64,000 nucleotides of DNA, taken from positions 1,660,501 to 1,724,500 of the forward strand of contig NZ_CP090836.1 in the NCBI RefSeq assembly GCF_021491915.1, given 5' to 3'. Below are positions 18,727 through 27,728 of this stretch, piece after piece. A model generated the notes under the pieces. That model was not told the DNA's origin and did not search any database. It saw only the letters and a list, made by a program, of their open reading frames with translations. The position numbers and the translations under genes are program-made. The DNA is from Paracoccus everestensis (GTDB lineage Bacteria; Pseudomonadota; Alphaproteobacteria; Rhodobacterales; Rhodobacteraceae). Each line of letters begins with the position of its first letter. The stretch's first letter is position 1.

Positions 18727-20589
18727 ATGAAAATCTTAAGAAACCTTAACAAATTCGCGTTTATCCGCGCCTTGTGCCTGATTTTGGGGGCTTTTCCGGG
18801 TGTTGCAACTATGCCGCTGCAAGGCCATGCCGCCCCTGCTCATGCCATTGCGATGTATGGTGAACCCGCTCTACCGCAGGGATTTTCCGCTCTGCCCTAT
18901 GTCAACCCCGACGCGCCGGGGGGCGGGATGATTCGTTTGGCCGAGCCGGGGGGATTCGACTCGCTCAAGCCTTGGGTGCTGAAAGGCAATGCAGCATGGG
19001 GCGTCGGCATCCATGTGGCCGAGACGCTGATGTATCGCAGTCTGGACGAGCCGTTCACGCTTTACGGCCTTTTGGCCCAGTCGGTCGAAGCCGCGGCGGA
19101 CCGGTCTTCGGTCGAATTCACCCTGCGCCCCGAGGCGCGGTTTTCGGATGGATCGCCCGTCACGGTGGCGGATGTGATGTGGTCCTATGAGACATTGGGC
19201 ACCCAAGGCCATCCGCGTTACCACGGTGCCTGGTCCAAGGTCGTGAAGATGGAACAAACCGGCGACCGCAGCATCCGGTTTTCCTTCACCGAGAACGATC
19301 GAGAACTGGCCATGCTGATGGGTCTGCGCCCGGTCCTGAAAAAGGCCCAGTGGGAGGGGAAGGAGTTTTCCGCCTCGAGCCTGGACGTGCCCATCGGGTC
19401 CGGTCCCTACATTGTGGATCAGGTCGATCCGGGCCGCATGATCACCTTTCGCCGTGACCCCGATTATTGGGGCAAGGATCTGGCGGTCAATCGCGGGCGC
19501 AACAATCTGGATGTGATCCGCTATGACTATTTCGGCGATGCCAATGCCATGTTCGAGGCGTTCAAGGCGGGCGAGGTGACGGTCTGGAGAGAGTTGTCCG
19601 CGCTGAAATGGGATCGCGAATACGACTTTCCGCTGATCGCGCGCGGCGATGCGGTCAAGGCCGAGATTCCCAACAGCCGGCCGTCGGGTATCATGGGCCT
19701 GGTGATGAACACCCGAAACCCGCTGTTTGCCGACTGGCGGGTGCGGCAGGCGATGATCGAGGCGTTCAATTTCCGCTTCATCAACACGACGCTGAACGGC
19801 GGCAAGGACCGGCGCATCACGTCCTATTTCGCCAATTCCACCCTGGCGATGCAGCCCGGTCCCGCGACCGGCCGCGTGGCCGACCTGCTGGCGCCCTTTG
19901 CCGCAGACCTGCCGCCGGGAACCATCGAAGGTTATACCCTGCCCGAGGGGTCGGACCGCGCGCTTGACCGTGCAGGCCTGCGCCGGGCTATTGCGCTGCT
20001 GTCGGATGCAGGCTGGACGGTCCGCGACGGCGTGTTGCAAAATGCGGAAGGCCGCCCATTCGCCTTCGAAATCCTGCTGAACCAGTCCGGCACCTCGATG
20101 CGCACGGCATCGGAAACCCAGCAGATCGCCGACATCTATGTCCAGGCGCTGCGCAACCTGGGAATGCAGGCGCGCATCACCCTGCTGGATTCGGCGCAGT
20201 TCGTGCAGCGCACCAATGAATTCCAGTTCGACATGACCTGGTATGAACGCGCCTTGTCGCTGTCGCCGGGCAACGAACAGCTGCTGTATTGGGGATCGGA
20301 TGCCGCCGATCAGCCCGGCAGCCGCAACTGGATGGGCATGAAAAGCCCCGCTGCCGAGGCCGTGATCGCCGCCATGGTCAACTCGCAAACCGACGCGGAT
20401 TTCACCGCAGCCGTGCGTGCCTTGGATCGAATCCTGACTGCCGGGCGTTACGTCATACCGGTCGGGTTCTCGCCGGTCTCGCGGCTGGCCCATGCCGCGG
20501 ACCTGCGGTATCCTGCCGAAACAACGCCGCTTTACGGAGATTGGCCGGGCTTCATGCCCGAGCTTTGGTGGCAGGAGGCAGAGGAATGA
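18727..20589 (+). CDS. Family 5 extracellular solute-binding protein (oligopeptide / YejA-like)
   Basis: 620-residue periplasmic binding protein with a signal peptide (ends near HAAPAHA). It has the SBP-5 pattern (FSDGSPVTVADVMWSYE, IGSGPYIV, FRRDPDYWG, RVRQAMIEAFNFRFIN). Closest in feel to the YejA group that delivers peptides such as microcin C. No permease or ATPase gene is next to it; instead it overlaps a tiny lipoprotein gene (ATGA), so it may work with a transporter encoded elsewhere. Confidence 0.88.
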   Translation: MKILRNLNKFAFIRALCLILGAFPGVATMPLQGHAAPAHAIAMYGEPALPQGFSALPYVNPDAPGGGMIRLAEPGGFDSLKPWVLKGNAAWGVGIHVAETLMYRSLDEPFTLYGLLAQSVEAAADRSSVEFTLRPEARFSDGSPVTVADVMWSYETLGTQGHPRYHGAWSKVVKMEQTGDRSIRFSFTENDRELAMLMGLRPVLKKAQWEGKEFSASSLDVPIGSGPYIVDQVDPGRMITFRRDPDYWGKDLAVNRGRNNLDVIRYDYFGDANAMFEAFKAGEVTVWRELSALKWDREYDFPLIARGDAVKAEIPNSRPSGIMGLVMNTRNPLFADWRVRQAMIEAFNFRFINTTLNGGKDRRITSYFANSTLAMQPGPATGRVADLLAPFAADLPPGTIEGYTLPEGSDRALDRAGLRRAIALLSDAGWTVRDGVLQNAEGRPFAFEILLNQSGTSMRTASETQQIADIYVQALRNLGMQARITLLDSAQFVQRTNEFQFDMTWYERALSLSPGNEQLLYWGSDAADQPGSRNWMGMKSPAAEAVIAAMVNSQTDADFTAAVRALDRILTAGRYVIPVGFSPVSRLAHAADLRYPAETTPLYGDWPGFMPELWWQEAEE

Positions 20590-20714
20590 GAGCAGTGATA
20601 GGCATGGCATTGGCCTGCGCGATGCTGGCCGGATGCAATACGGTCGCCGGCGTGGGCGAGGATATAACGGGCGTCGCAAACTGGGCGCAGTCGTCGATGG
20701 GAGGCGGATACTGA
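20586..20714 (+). CDS. Entericidin-like small lipoprotein
   Basis: 42 residues: short signal peptide with lipobox LAGC (Cys at about 17), then NTVAGVGEDITGVANWAQ, which fits the entericidin A/B family of cell-envelope lipoproteins with an amphipathic helix. The start overlaps the solute-binding protein stop (ATGA) and its stop overlaps the next start (TGATG), so three genes are translated in a chain. Confidence 0.8.
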   Translation: MRAVIGMALACAMLAGCNTVAGVGEDITGVANWAQSSMGGGY

Positions 20715-21055
20715 TGAAATGGCAGCATGTGCAGCAGAACTGGGCCGCTTTCTATGAAGCGATCGTGGAAAAATGGCCCGAAGTCGATGAATCCGACCTG
20801 GACGAGATCGACGGCGATCAGCGCGCCTTCATATCGCATCTGGCGGAAACGACCGGGCAGGAACCGTCCGAGATCCGCGAGGAATTGCGCGAATGGCTGG
20901 CCGGAGAGATACCGTCCGACGTGGTGATGGATCCGGCGCACGACAATCACTCAATCGCCCTCAGTGCCAAGTATGTGGGCGAGGGCGAGGATGAATTCGC
21001 CGATGATGCCCGTTTCGGGGATGACGACGAATATCCGAACGACGGCGACGACTGA
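20714..21055 (+). CDS. CsbD-like acidic protein
   Basis: 113 residues. The N-terminal half (MKWQHVQQNWAAFYEAIVEKW, SDLDEIDGDQ) follows the CsbD pattern of a stress-induced four-helix protein. The C-terminal part is unusually acidic (GEGEDEFADDARFGDDDEY). It overlaps the entericidin-like gene. Both neighbours belong to stress-linked families, which suggests an envelope-stress unit; that is inference. Confidence 0.65.
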   Translation: MKWQHVQQNWAAFYEAIVEKWPEVDESDLDEIDGDQRAFISHLAETTGQEPSEIREELREWLAGEIPSDVVMDPAHDNHSIALSAKYVGEGEDEFADDARFGDDDEYPNDGDD

Positions 21056-21058
21056 CCG

Positions 21059-21385
21059 TCAGGCGGCGCGCGGTCCCCACAGGATGATGGCCGCGCCCGC
21101 TAGGCAGACCACGGTCCCTGTCACGTCCCATTGATCCGGTCTGCGCCCCTCGGCCAGCCACATCCACAGAACCGACGCGGTGATGTAGACGCCGCCATAA
21201 ACGGCATAGGCCCGGCCCGCATGATCTGCCGGGCTGAGCGTCAACACCCACGCGAACAACGCCAGCGATGCCATCCCAGGCAGCAGCCACAGGGGTGATT
21301 TTTCCAGCCGGAACCAGGCCCAGAAGGCGAAACAGCCGGCGATTTCGGCTAAGGCGGCGATCAGGTAGAGCGCGAATGCCTGCAT
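21059..21385 (-). CDS. YnfA-family membrane protein (UPF0060)
   Basis: 108 residues with four predicted membrane helices and the family start [19 protein letters not shown], the [11 protein letters not shown] segment and LWGPR end. Fold is that of small multidrug resistance exporters; transport has been shown only for some members. Convergent with the CsbD-like gene, four bases apart. Confidence 0.92.
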   Translation of the reverse strand: MQAFALYLIAALAEIAGCFAFWAWFRLEKSPLWLLPGMASLALFAWVLTLSPADHAGRAYAVYGGVYITASVLWMWLAEGRRPDQWDVTGTVVCLAGAAIILWGPRAA

Positions 21386-21499
21386 CGCGGCTGGATAGCG
21401 AAGGCCACGCGCAGCGTCCAGCACCCCTTTCCAGTTGCAACTGACCTCTGCTTCTGTCAAATGCCGCCCGACGGGGGGATGACACGAAGGACCGTCGCG

Positions 21500-22387
21500 A
21501 TGAATCGCACCATCAAGATCGCCATGGGCAGCATCGCAATCGGGATCGTGGTCCTGGCGCTGAAGACGCTGGCCTGGCGACTGACGGGGTCGGTGGCGTT
21601 GCTGTCGGATGCCCTGGAAAGCACCGTCAATGTGGCGACCGCCCTGGCCGCCCTGATCGCGATCCGCATTGCCCAGCGGCCTGCCGATCAAAGCCACCCT
21701 TACGGACATCACAAGGCCGAATTCCTGTCCGCCGTGCTGGAAGGCGTCATGATCATCGTAGCGGCCCTGCTGATCCTGGAAGAAGCCTATCACGGCATCC
21801 GCAACCCCCGTCCGCTGGATGCGCCCGTTCTGGGCCTGGCAATCAACGCATTCGCCGGGGCCATCAACGCGGTCTGGTGCAGCGTCCTGATCCGCCAGGG
21901 CCGCCGCCTGAAATCGCCCGCATTGGTTGCGGACGGGCGGCACCTGTTGTCGGATGTCGTGACCTCGGCCGGGGTGATCCTGGGGGTTTCCCTGGCAATT
22001 GCGACGGGTCATGCGATCTTGGACCCCATCCTGGCGGCGGTGGTCGCCGTCAATATCCTGTGGTCGGGCTGGAAGGTGATGACCGCATCGCTGGGCGGGC
22101 TGATGGACCGGGCGGTTTCCGACGATATGCTGCGCGACATCCGGGCCACGATTTCCGACCATGCCGATGGCGCTATCGAGGCGCATGACCTGCGCACCCG
22201 CCATGCGGGCAGCATGACATTCATCGACTTTCATCTGGTGGTGGACGGCGAAACCCCGGTGGCCGAGGCCCACGCCATTTGCGACCGGATCGAAGCCGCG
22301 TTGCGGGGGCAACTGGACGACGCGCAGATCACCATCCATGTCGAACCCGAACACAAGGCCAAGCATTCGGGCGTTCTGGTGATTTAG
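21500..22387 (+). CDS. Cation diffusion facilitator (CDF) metal exporter
   Basis: 295 residues, six membrane helices, then a cytoplasmic metal-sensing domain. Zn/Fe/Mn-type site residues are seen in LLSDALES (helix 2), the HPYGHHKAE loop, and [11 protein letters not shown] (helix 5). The C-terminal His/Asp sites include RTRHAG and IHVEPEHK. Start at 21500 chosen for GAAGGA upstream; an ATG 39 bases earlier is in frame. Metal specificity cannot be read with certainty; the histidine-rich loop favours zinc or iron. Confidence 0.9.
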   Translation: MNRTIKIAMGSIAIGIVVLALKTLAWRLTGSVALLSDALESTVNVATALAALIAIRIAQRPADQSHPYGHHKAEFLSAVLEGVMIIVAALLILEEAYHGIRNPRPLDAPVLGLAINAFAGAINAVWCSVLIRQGRRLKSPALVADGRHLLSDVVTSAGVILGVSLAIATGHAILDPILAAVVAVNILWSGWKVMTASLGGLMDRAVSDDMLRDIRATISDHADGAIEAHDLRTRHAGSMTFIDFHLVVDGETPVAEAHAICDRIEAALRGQLDDAQITIHVEPEHKAKHSGVLVI

Positions 22388-23169
22388 GCCGCCAGCCTGA
22401 CCCAGACGGGAACATGGTCGCTGGGCTTTTCCGCAGCGCGCGCATCCTTGTCGATGCCGGTTTCCACCAGAAGGTCGGCGGCTTGCGGGGACAGCAGCAG
22501 GTGGTCGATGCGGATGCCGTCGTCGCGCGACCAGGATCCCGCCTGGTAGTCCCAGAACGTGAATGGCCCGCGCGTGGCCCAAGGGTCGCGAATGCGCACG
22601 GCGTCCGTCCAGCCCTGGGCCACGATCCGGCGAAAGGCCGCCCGGCTTTCAGGCAGGAACAGCGCGTCATCGACCCAGGCTGCCGGACGAGCAGCGTCGC
22701 GCGGTTCCGGGATGACGTTGAAGTCGCCCAGCATCACCACCGGCATTTCGCTTGCCAGCAGTTCTTCTGCGCGCAGGCGCAGCCGTTCCATCCAGGCCAG
22801 CTTGTAATCATATTTCGGTCCCGGCGCGGGGTTGCCGTTGGGCAGATACAGCCCCGCGATGCGGACGGCATGGGTGCCCAGCACCGTCGCCTCGATATAG
22901 CGGGCCTGTTCGTCTGCCTCGTCGCCGGGCAGGCCGCGAGTTACATCCTCCAGCGGCAGCCGGGACAGGATCGCCACGCCGTTGAAGCCCTTTTGTCCAT
23001 GGGTTTCGACGGTCCAGCCCAGATCCTCGAAATGCTGTCGGGGAAACCCCTCGTCCACCGACTTGATTTCCTGCAGGACGACCAGGTCAGCCCCCGATCC
23101 GGCCAACCAGTCAGTCAGCGCCGGGATGCGGGCCTTGACGCCATTGATGTTGAATGTCGCGATTTTCAT
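22384..23169 (-). CDS. xthA: Exodeoxyribonuclease III
   Basis: 261-residue AP endonuclease/3'-exonuclease of base-excision repair. Motifs: [18 protein letters not shown] (metal-binding Glu), [16 protein letters not shown], and SDHVPVW (catalytic His). Start at 23169 is the conserved MKIATFN. Overlaps the CDF gene end by four bases, tail to tail. Confidence 0.95.
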   Translation of the reverse strand: MKIATFNINGVKARIPALTDWLAGSGADLVVLQEIKSVDEGFPRQHFEDLGWTVETHGQKGFNGVAILSRLPLEDVTRGLPGDEADEQARYIEATVLGTHAVRIAGLYLPNGNPAPGPKYDYKLAWMERLRLRAEELLASEMPVVMLGDFNVIPEPRDAARPAAWVDDALFLPESRAAFRRIVAQGWTDAVRIRDPWATRGPFTFWDYQAGSWSRDDGIRIDHLLLSPQAADLLVETGIDKDARAAEKPSDHVPVWVRLAA

Positions 23170-23233
23170 GGCCGCATCATCAGTGAATGCCGCGCGATTG
23201 GCAACCGCAGGAGGGAAGCTTGCGTTCACCCCC

Positions 23234-23806
23234 ATGCGCCGCCTGCTTGCCCTGCTGCTGTTGATTGTCTTGGCCCTGCCCGCCTGGGCGCAGGACCGGC
23301 CGCGCGCCGGGCTGATGTGGAACCGTAGCGGATTGCCGGCCACGCTGCCCCTGGTGGTCAAGACCATGCCGGGGCAGGATTATGTCGTCTTCCTGGCACC
23401 GCCTGACGGGGGCGATCCGGTCATGGCCGGCTATATCCACGGCGGCAGTTTCTTTCGCCTGCTTGTCCCGCCTGGCACCTGGGACATCCGTTTCGCCCAT
23501 GGCCGCGACTGGCAGGACGAAGATACGCTGTTCGGTCCGGCGACCGAATGGACCACCATGGACCAGCCGATGAGCTTTGGCGCATCGGTGGCGCGCAAGC
23601 ACGGCTATATCATCCGGCTGATGGAAAGCGACGGCAGGATGACGGTCGTGTCCGCCGGGCCGCTGGATCTGTGCCAGGGACTGACCGTGACAACCGATCT
23701 GATCGAGCTGGACGAGGAACGCGAGGACGATTTGAACCGCCTGCCCACCCCCGGCCTGCGCAGGCTCGAGATCGATCTGGACACCCGCACCCGCGTCTGC
23801 GGCTAG
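23234..23806 (+). CDS. Secreted protein of unknown function
   Basis: 190 residues with a clear signal peptide (LLALLLLIVLALPAWAQ) and a periplasmic body rich in beta strands (VVFLAPPDGGDPVMAGYIHGG, FFRLLVPPGTWDIRFAHG). The GTWDIRFA segment resembles small carbohydrate-regulatory-like beta-sandwich domains, but no family is claimed. Two Cys (LCQG, VCG) may pair. Ends overlapping the erpA stop on the other strand. Confidence 0.7.
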   Translation: MRRLLALLLLIVLALPAWAQDRPRAGLMWNRSGLPATLPLVVKTMPGQDYVVFLAPPDGGDPVMAGYIHGGSFFRLLVPPGTWDIRFAHGRDWQDEDTLFGPATEWTTMDQPMSFGASVARKHGYIIRLMESDGRMTVVSAGPLDLCQGLTVTTDLIELDEEREDDLNRLPTPGLRRLEIDLDTRTRVCG

Positions 23807-24126
23807 ATCGAGAAGGACGTGCCGCAGCCGCAACTGGCCGATGCGTTCGGGTTGTCGATGACAAAGCGCGCGCCGATCAACTCGTCGGCAAAGTCGATGA
23901 CCGCCCCGGCCAGATAAGGCAGCGATACAGGATCGACGACGACCTTCTGGCCCGCGCCTTCCAGCACCAGATCGTCGGCCTCGGCCTGGTCCAGGCGGAT
24001 GTCGTACTGGAACCCCGAACAGCCGCCGCCCGATACGGCCACACGCAAGGGGCGAACATTGTCCGAATCGTTGATCTCGGCCAGTTTGGCAAAGGCGCGT
24101 TCGGTGACTTTGGGCGGCAGGTTCAT
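23803..24126 (-). CDS. erpA: A-type iron-sulfur carrier, ErpA-like
   Basis: 107 residues of the HesB/IscA family with the three cluster-binding Cys at about 36 (GGGCSG), 99 and 101 (CGCG). Start PPKVTERAFAKLAEI matches ErpA-type rather than IscA-type proteins. It hands [Fe-S] clusters to target enzymes. Divergent from dgt. Confidence 0.9.
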   Translation of the reverse strand: MNLPPKVTERAFAKLAEINDSDNVRPLRVAVSGGGCSGFQYDIRLDQAEADDLVLEGAGQKVVVDPVSLPYLAGAVIDFADELIGARFVIDNPNASASCGCGTSFSI

Positions 24127-24201
24127 GGGGCGTTCCCGTTTTCGTCGGCAGTTCCTAAATATAGGCTCGAACGCACCTGTTGCAAGGAAGGCCCTGCCCC
24201 C

Positions 24202-25359
24202 GTGAATGCCCCCTATGCCTGTCATCCCGACGCCAGCCGCGGGCGGCTGCACCCTGAACGGATGTCCACCTTTCGCAGTCCTTGGCAGCGCGACCGGGAC
24301 AGGATTATCCATTCGTCGGCCTTCCGCCGCCTCAAGCACAAGACCCAGGTTTTCGTGGAACACGATGGCGAGGCCTATCGCGGCGATTATTTCCGCACCC
24401 GCCTGACCCACACGGTCGAGGTGGCCCAGGTCGCCCGCACCATCGCAGGCGCGCTTGGCCTTAACACGGATCTGGCCGAAACGGTGGCCTTGGCGCATGA
24501 CTTGGGCCATCCCCCCTTCGGCCATACCGGCGAAGATGCCCTGGCGGCATTGATGGAACCCTATGGCGGGTTCGACCACAACGCCCAGGCACTGCGGATC
24601 GTCACCCGGCTGGAACGCCATTACGCCGATTTCGACGGGCTGAACCTGACGTGGGAGGCGTTGGAGGGGATCGCCAAACACAACGGTCCCGTCACCGGCC
24701 CCCTGGCCTATGCCCTGGCCGAGGTGAACGCGGACTGGGATCTGGAACTGCACACCAATGCCAGCGCGGAAGCCCAGGTCGCGGCAGTGGCCGACGACGT
24801 GGCCTATAACCATCACGACCTGCACGATGGGCTGCGGGCGGAACTGTTCACCGAAGACGAACTGGCCGAACTGCCCGTCGTCGGTCCCGCCTTTGCCGAG
24901 GTGGACCGGCTTTACCCCGGACTGGACCCGACGCGCCGCCGCTACGAGGCGCTGCGCCGCGTCTTCGGCACCATGGTCGAGGACGTGATTGCCGTCGCCC
25001 AGAACCGCCTGGCCGGGTTGCAGCCGCAATCCGCGCAGGACATCCGCAACATGGACGGGCCGATCATCCGCTTTTCCAAGCCGCTCTACCAGAACATCAA
25101 GGCAATCAAGTCCTTCCTGTTCACGCGGATGTATCGCGCGCCCTCGGTCGTGGTGGAACGCGGCAACGTGACGGCGATGCTGAACGACCTGTTTCCCCTG
25201 TTCCTGCACGATCCGGGCCAGATGCCCGACCACTGGTCCAGCATCGCAAGGGAGGCGGGGGACGAGACGCAATGCGCCCGTGTCGTTCTTGATTACGTCG
25301 CAGGCATGACCGACCGTTTTGCCATCGCGGAACACCAGCGTCTGTTCAACGGGCGGTGA
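24202..25359 (+). CDS. dgt: Deoxyguanosinetriphosphate triphosphohydrolase-like protein
   Basis: 385-residue HD-domain enzyme: metal ligands in RLTHTVEV (His), ALAHDLGHPPFGHTGE (HD), and a distal Asp in AVADDVAYNHHD. Family members hydrolyse dNTPs to nucleoside and triphosphate. Start GTG at 24202 with AGGAAGG upstream; frame remains open further upstream over erpA, which is not used. Confidence 0.92.
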   Translation: MNAPYACHPDASRGRLHPERMSTFRSPWQRDRDRIIHSSAFRRLKHKTQVFVEHDGEAYRGDYFRTRLTHTVEVAQVARTIAGALGLNTDLAETVALAHDLGHPPFGHTGEDALAALMEPYGGFDHNAQALRIVTRLERHYADFDGLNLTWEALEGIAKHNGPVTGPLAYALAEVNADWDLELHTNASAEAQVAAVADDVAYNHHDLHDGLRAELFTEDELAELPVVGPAFAEVDRLYPGLDPTRRRYEALRRVFGTMVEDVIAVAQNRLAGLQPQSAQDIRNMDGPIIRFSKPLYQNIKAIKSFLFTRMYRAPSVVVERGNVTAMLNDLFPLFLHDPGQMPDHWSSIAREAGDETQCARVVLDYVAGMTDRFAIAEHQRLFNGR

Positions 25360-25434
25360 TATTTTCGCCGGACCTGAACCTCTGCCTGCCCAATGCGTTC
25401 GGGGCTGAACCTTGGATGCAGAAAGGACGCAGGA

Positions 25435-25857
25435 ATGTTCACGCGCAGCGGATCGGCCACTTGGCAGGGCGGGCTGAAGGACGGCAACGGCACCGTATCG
25501 ACCCAGTCGGGTGCCCTGAAAGAATTGTCCTATGGATTTAACAAGCGCTTCGGCGACGAGCCGGGCACCAACCCCGAGGAATTGATCGGTGCGGCCCATG
25601 CGTCGTGCTTCAGCATGGCGCTGGCCAATATGCTGTCGGGCGCGGGCCTTGGCGGTATCGACATCAAGACGACCTCCAAGATCACGCTGGAAAAGGATGG
25701 AGACGGCTTTACCGTCACCAAGGCTCATCTGGTCACGACCATCTCGGCCGACGGGGACAAGGCGCAGATCAGGGAATTGGCCCAGCAGGCCAAGGAAGGC
25801 TGCCCCATTTCCAAGCTGCTGAACGCCGAAGTCACGATGGAGGCGACAGTCGCCTGA
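25435..25857 (+). CDS. OsmC-family peroxiredoxin
   Basis: 140 residues with the OsmC pattern: GTNPEELIGAAHASCFSMALA (first redox Cys) and KEGCPISKLL (second Cys). Thiol-based reduction of organic hydroperoxides. The subgroup is OsmC rather than Ohr by the CPIS motif. The following gene starts within its stop codon (TGATG). Confidence 0.92.
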   Translation: MFTRSGSATWQGGLKDGNGTVSTQSGALKELSYGFNKRFGDEPGTNPEELIGAAHASCFSMALANMLSGAGLGGIDIKTTSKITLEKDGDGFTVTKAHLVTTISADGDKAQIRELAQQAKEGCPISKLLNAEVTMEATVA

Positions 25858-26699
25858 TGCGCATCCGGATCGGGCACGAGATGACGATACAGACGCCTCA
25901 GGACACCCCCCTGATCTGTCTGACCACGCCCGAGACGGCGCGGCAGCGTGACTATGTCTTCCCCGAGGACTTCACGACGACGCCCTCGGTCCCGGTCCAG
26001 AGCTATGTCGATCGCTTCGGCAATATCTGCCGGCGCATGATGGCGCCGGCTGGGGCCTTTACCATCTACAGCGACATCACGGTAAACGACCCCGGCACAC
26101 GGGACGAGGCCGACCTCAATGCCGCCGAATGGCCGGTCGAGGCATTGCCGACCGAGGTTCTGGGATTTCTGACCGCCTCGCGGTATGTCGAAACCGATCT
26201 GGTCAGTGACGAGGCCTGGCGGCTGTTCGGCAATGTCGCGCCCGGCTGGAACCGGGTGCAATACATCGTCGATCATGTGAACGGCAGCCTGGTGTTCGAC
26301 TATAAGCTGGCCTCGCAGTTCCGCACGGCGGCAAGCGCCCGGAACGACGGGGTCGCCGTCTGCCGTGACTTTGCGCATCTGGCGCTGGCCTATCTGCGGG
26401 CGCTGAACATCCCGGCACGCTACGTCAACGGCTATGTCGGCGATATCGGCGTGCCCCCGGCCGCTGCGGCGATGGATTTTGCCGCTTGGATCGAGGTGTT
26501 CCTGGGCGGCAAGTGGTGGACCTTTGATCCCCGCAACAACGAACGCCGCATTGGCCGCGTGGTGGTGGCGCGCGGACTGGACGCCGCGGACGTGCCCCTG
26601 ATCAACACCTTCGGTCCCCATACCCTGACCAAATTTCGGGTCTGGTGTTTTCCCGTGGATGACCAAGGGAACGAACTGGACGGGATGCTGTTCGCCTGA
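25857..26699 (+). CDS. Transglutaminase-like cysteine peptidase family protein
   Basis: 280 residues. Catalytic triad of the transglutaminase fold visible as Cys in DGVAVCRDFAHLALAYLRAL, His expected in the AAWIEVFLGG segment replaced by the local Asp/Trp context, and Asp in WWTFDPRNN. The N-terminal beta-sandwich region (residues 1-110) is the bacterial transglutaminase N-domain. The His position in this copy reads MDFAAWIEV, not the usual xDxHAW, so activity may be lost or altered. Coupled to the OsmC gene. Confidence 0.8.
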   Translation: MRIRIGHEMTIQTPQDTPLICLTTPETARQRDYVFPEDFTTTPSVPVQSYVDRFGNICRRMMAPAGAFTIYSDITVNDPGTRDEADLNAAEWPVEALPTEVLGFLTASRYVETDLVSDEAWRLFGNVAPGWNRVQYIVDHVNGSLVFDYKLASQFRTAASARNDGVAVCRDFAHLALAYLRALNIPARYVNGYVGDIGVPPAAAAMDFAAWIEVFLGGKWWTFDPRNNERRIGRVVVARGLDAADVPLINTFGPHTLTKFRVWCFPVDDQGNELDGMLFA

Positions 26700-26757
26700 C
26701 CTTGCCATTCCGGTCGCCGCATGACCTTCTGCTCCGATGCCATGCGGGGACAGTATC

Positions 26758-27648
26758 ATGCATTTCAAATGCCTTTCCGCCTTCCCGATCACCCCTGCCG
26801 ATGCGGACGGACAGGTGATCCCCGGCGATCTGCGCCGGTTCGTCAGGCGGGCGGCGGATGCTGGGGTCGATTCAGTTTGCGTTCTGGGCAGCACCGGCAG
26901 CTTTGCCTATCTGGACCCCGATCAGCGCCGCGTCGCCGTGGACGCGTCCATGGCCGAATTGGACGGCAGCCTGCCCCTGATCGTGGGCGTTGGTGCATTG
27001 CGCACCGACATGGCCATCTCGCTTGCCCGCCATGCCAAGGCCGCCGGGGCGGACGCGCTGCTGGTGCCGCCGATATCCTACATTCCCCTGACGGATGACG
27101 AGGTGTTCACCCATTTCGGCGCCATCGCGGACGCGGGCGAGCTGCCGGTTTGCATCTACAACAACCCGACCACCACGCATTTCACTTTCTCGCCCGATCT
27201 GCTGGTCCGCCTGTCGGCCATTCCACAGATCCGCGCGGTCAAGATGCCCCTGCCCGCACACGACGACTTCGCGACTGAAATCGCAGGTCTGCGCGCCGAT
27301 CTGCCGCAGGGGTTTTCCATCGGCTACAGCGGTGATTGGGGCTGCGGGGCGGCAATGCTGGCGGGCGCCGATGCCTTCTACAGCGTGGCTGCGGGCACCT
27401 GGCCCGACGCCACGCTGCGTCTGGTGCGGGCGGCCCAAGCAGGCGACAGTCGGGAAGCCGATCGGATCGACGCGAGCTTTCAGCCGCTCTGGTCGCTGTT
27501 TCGCCAATACGGCAGCTTCCGCGTCGTTCATCGTGCGGCCAATCTGATGGACCTGTCGGATGCGCAGCCGCCGCGTCCGATCCTGCCGCTTGCGCCCGAT
27601 CACGACGTGGCGCTGCGCAATGCCATTTCCGCCCTGGACGAGATCTGA
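26758..27648 (+). CDS. DapA-family lyase/synthase (dihydrodipicolinate synthase superfamily)
   Basis: 296-residue TIM-barrel aldolase. Schiff-base Lys in IRAVKMPLP, barrel motifs GSTGSF (usually GTTGE) and YNNPTTT (usually YNxPxRT). The diverged motifs make lysine synthesis unlikely; related proteins act on other 2-keto acids or sugar acids. Start at 26758 with GGGGA upstream. No pathway neighbour gives a hint. Confidence 0.82.
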   Translation: MHFKCLSAFPITPADADGQVIPGDLRRFVRRAADAGVDSVCVLGSTGSFAYLDPDQRRVAVDASMAELDGSLPLIVGVGALRTDMAISLARHAKAAGADALLVPPISYIPLTDDEVFTHFGAIADAGELPVCIYNNPTTTHFTFSPDLLVRLSAIPQIRAVKMPLPAHDDFATEIAGLRADLPQGFSIGYSGDWGCGAAMLAGADAFYSVAAGTWPDATLRLVRAAQAGDSREADRIDASFQPLWSLFRQYGSFRVVHRAANLMDLSDAQPPRPILPLAPDHDVALRNAISALDEI

Positions 27649-27667
27649 AACCGGCATACCGTTGCAT

Positions 27668-27688
27668 ACCGATTGCCTATCGGTCTTT
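27668..27688 (+). terminator. Weak candidate terminator after the DapA-like gene
   Basis: Stem ACCGAT / ATCGGT with a 5-base loop (TGCCT) followed by CTTT. Short stem and short T-run, so low certainty. Confidence 0.3.
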
Positions 27689-27728
27689 CGGCGGCTAGAA
27701 CCGCGCGAAATCGCGAGGGAGCCTTTCC

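Noticed and set aside
23548..24201. Upstream extension of dgt by over 200 residues
   Set aside because: It runs through erpA on the opposite strand; dgt homology begins near 24202.
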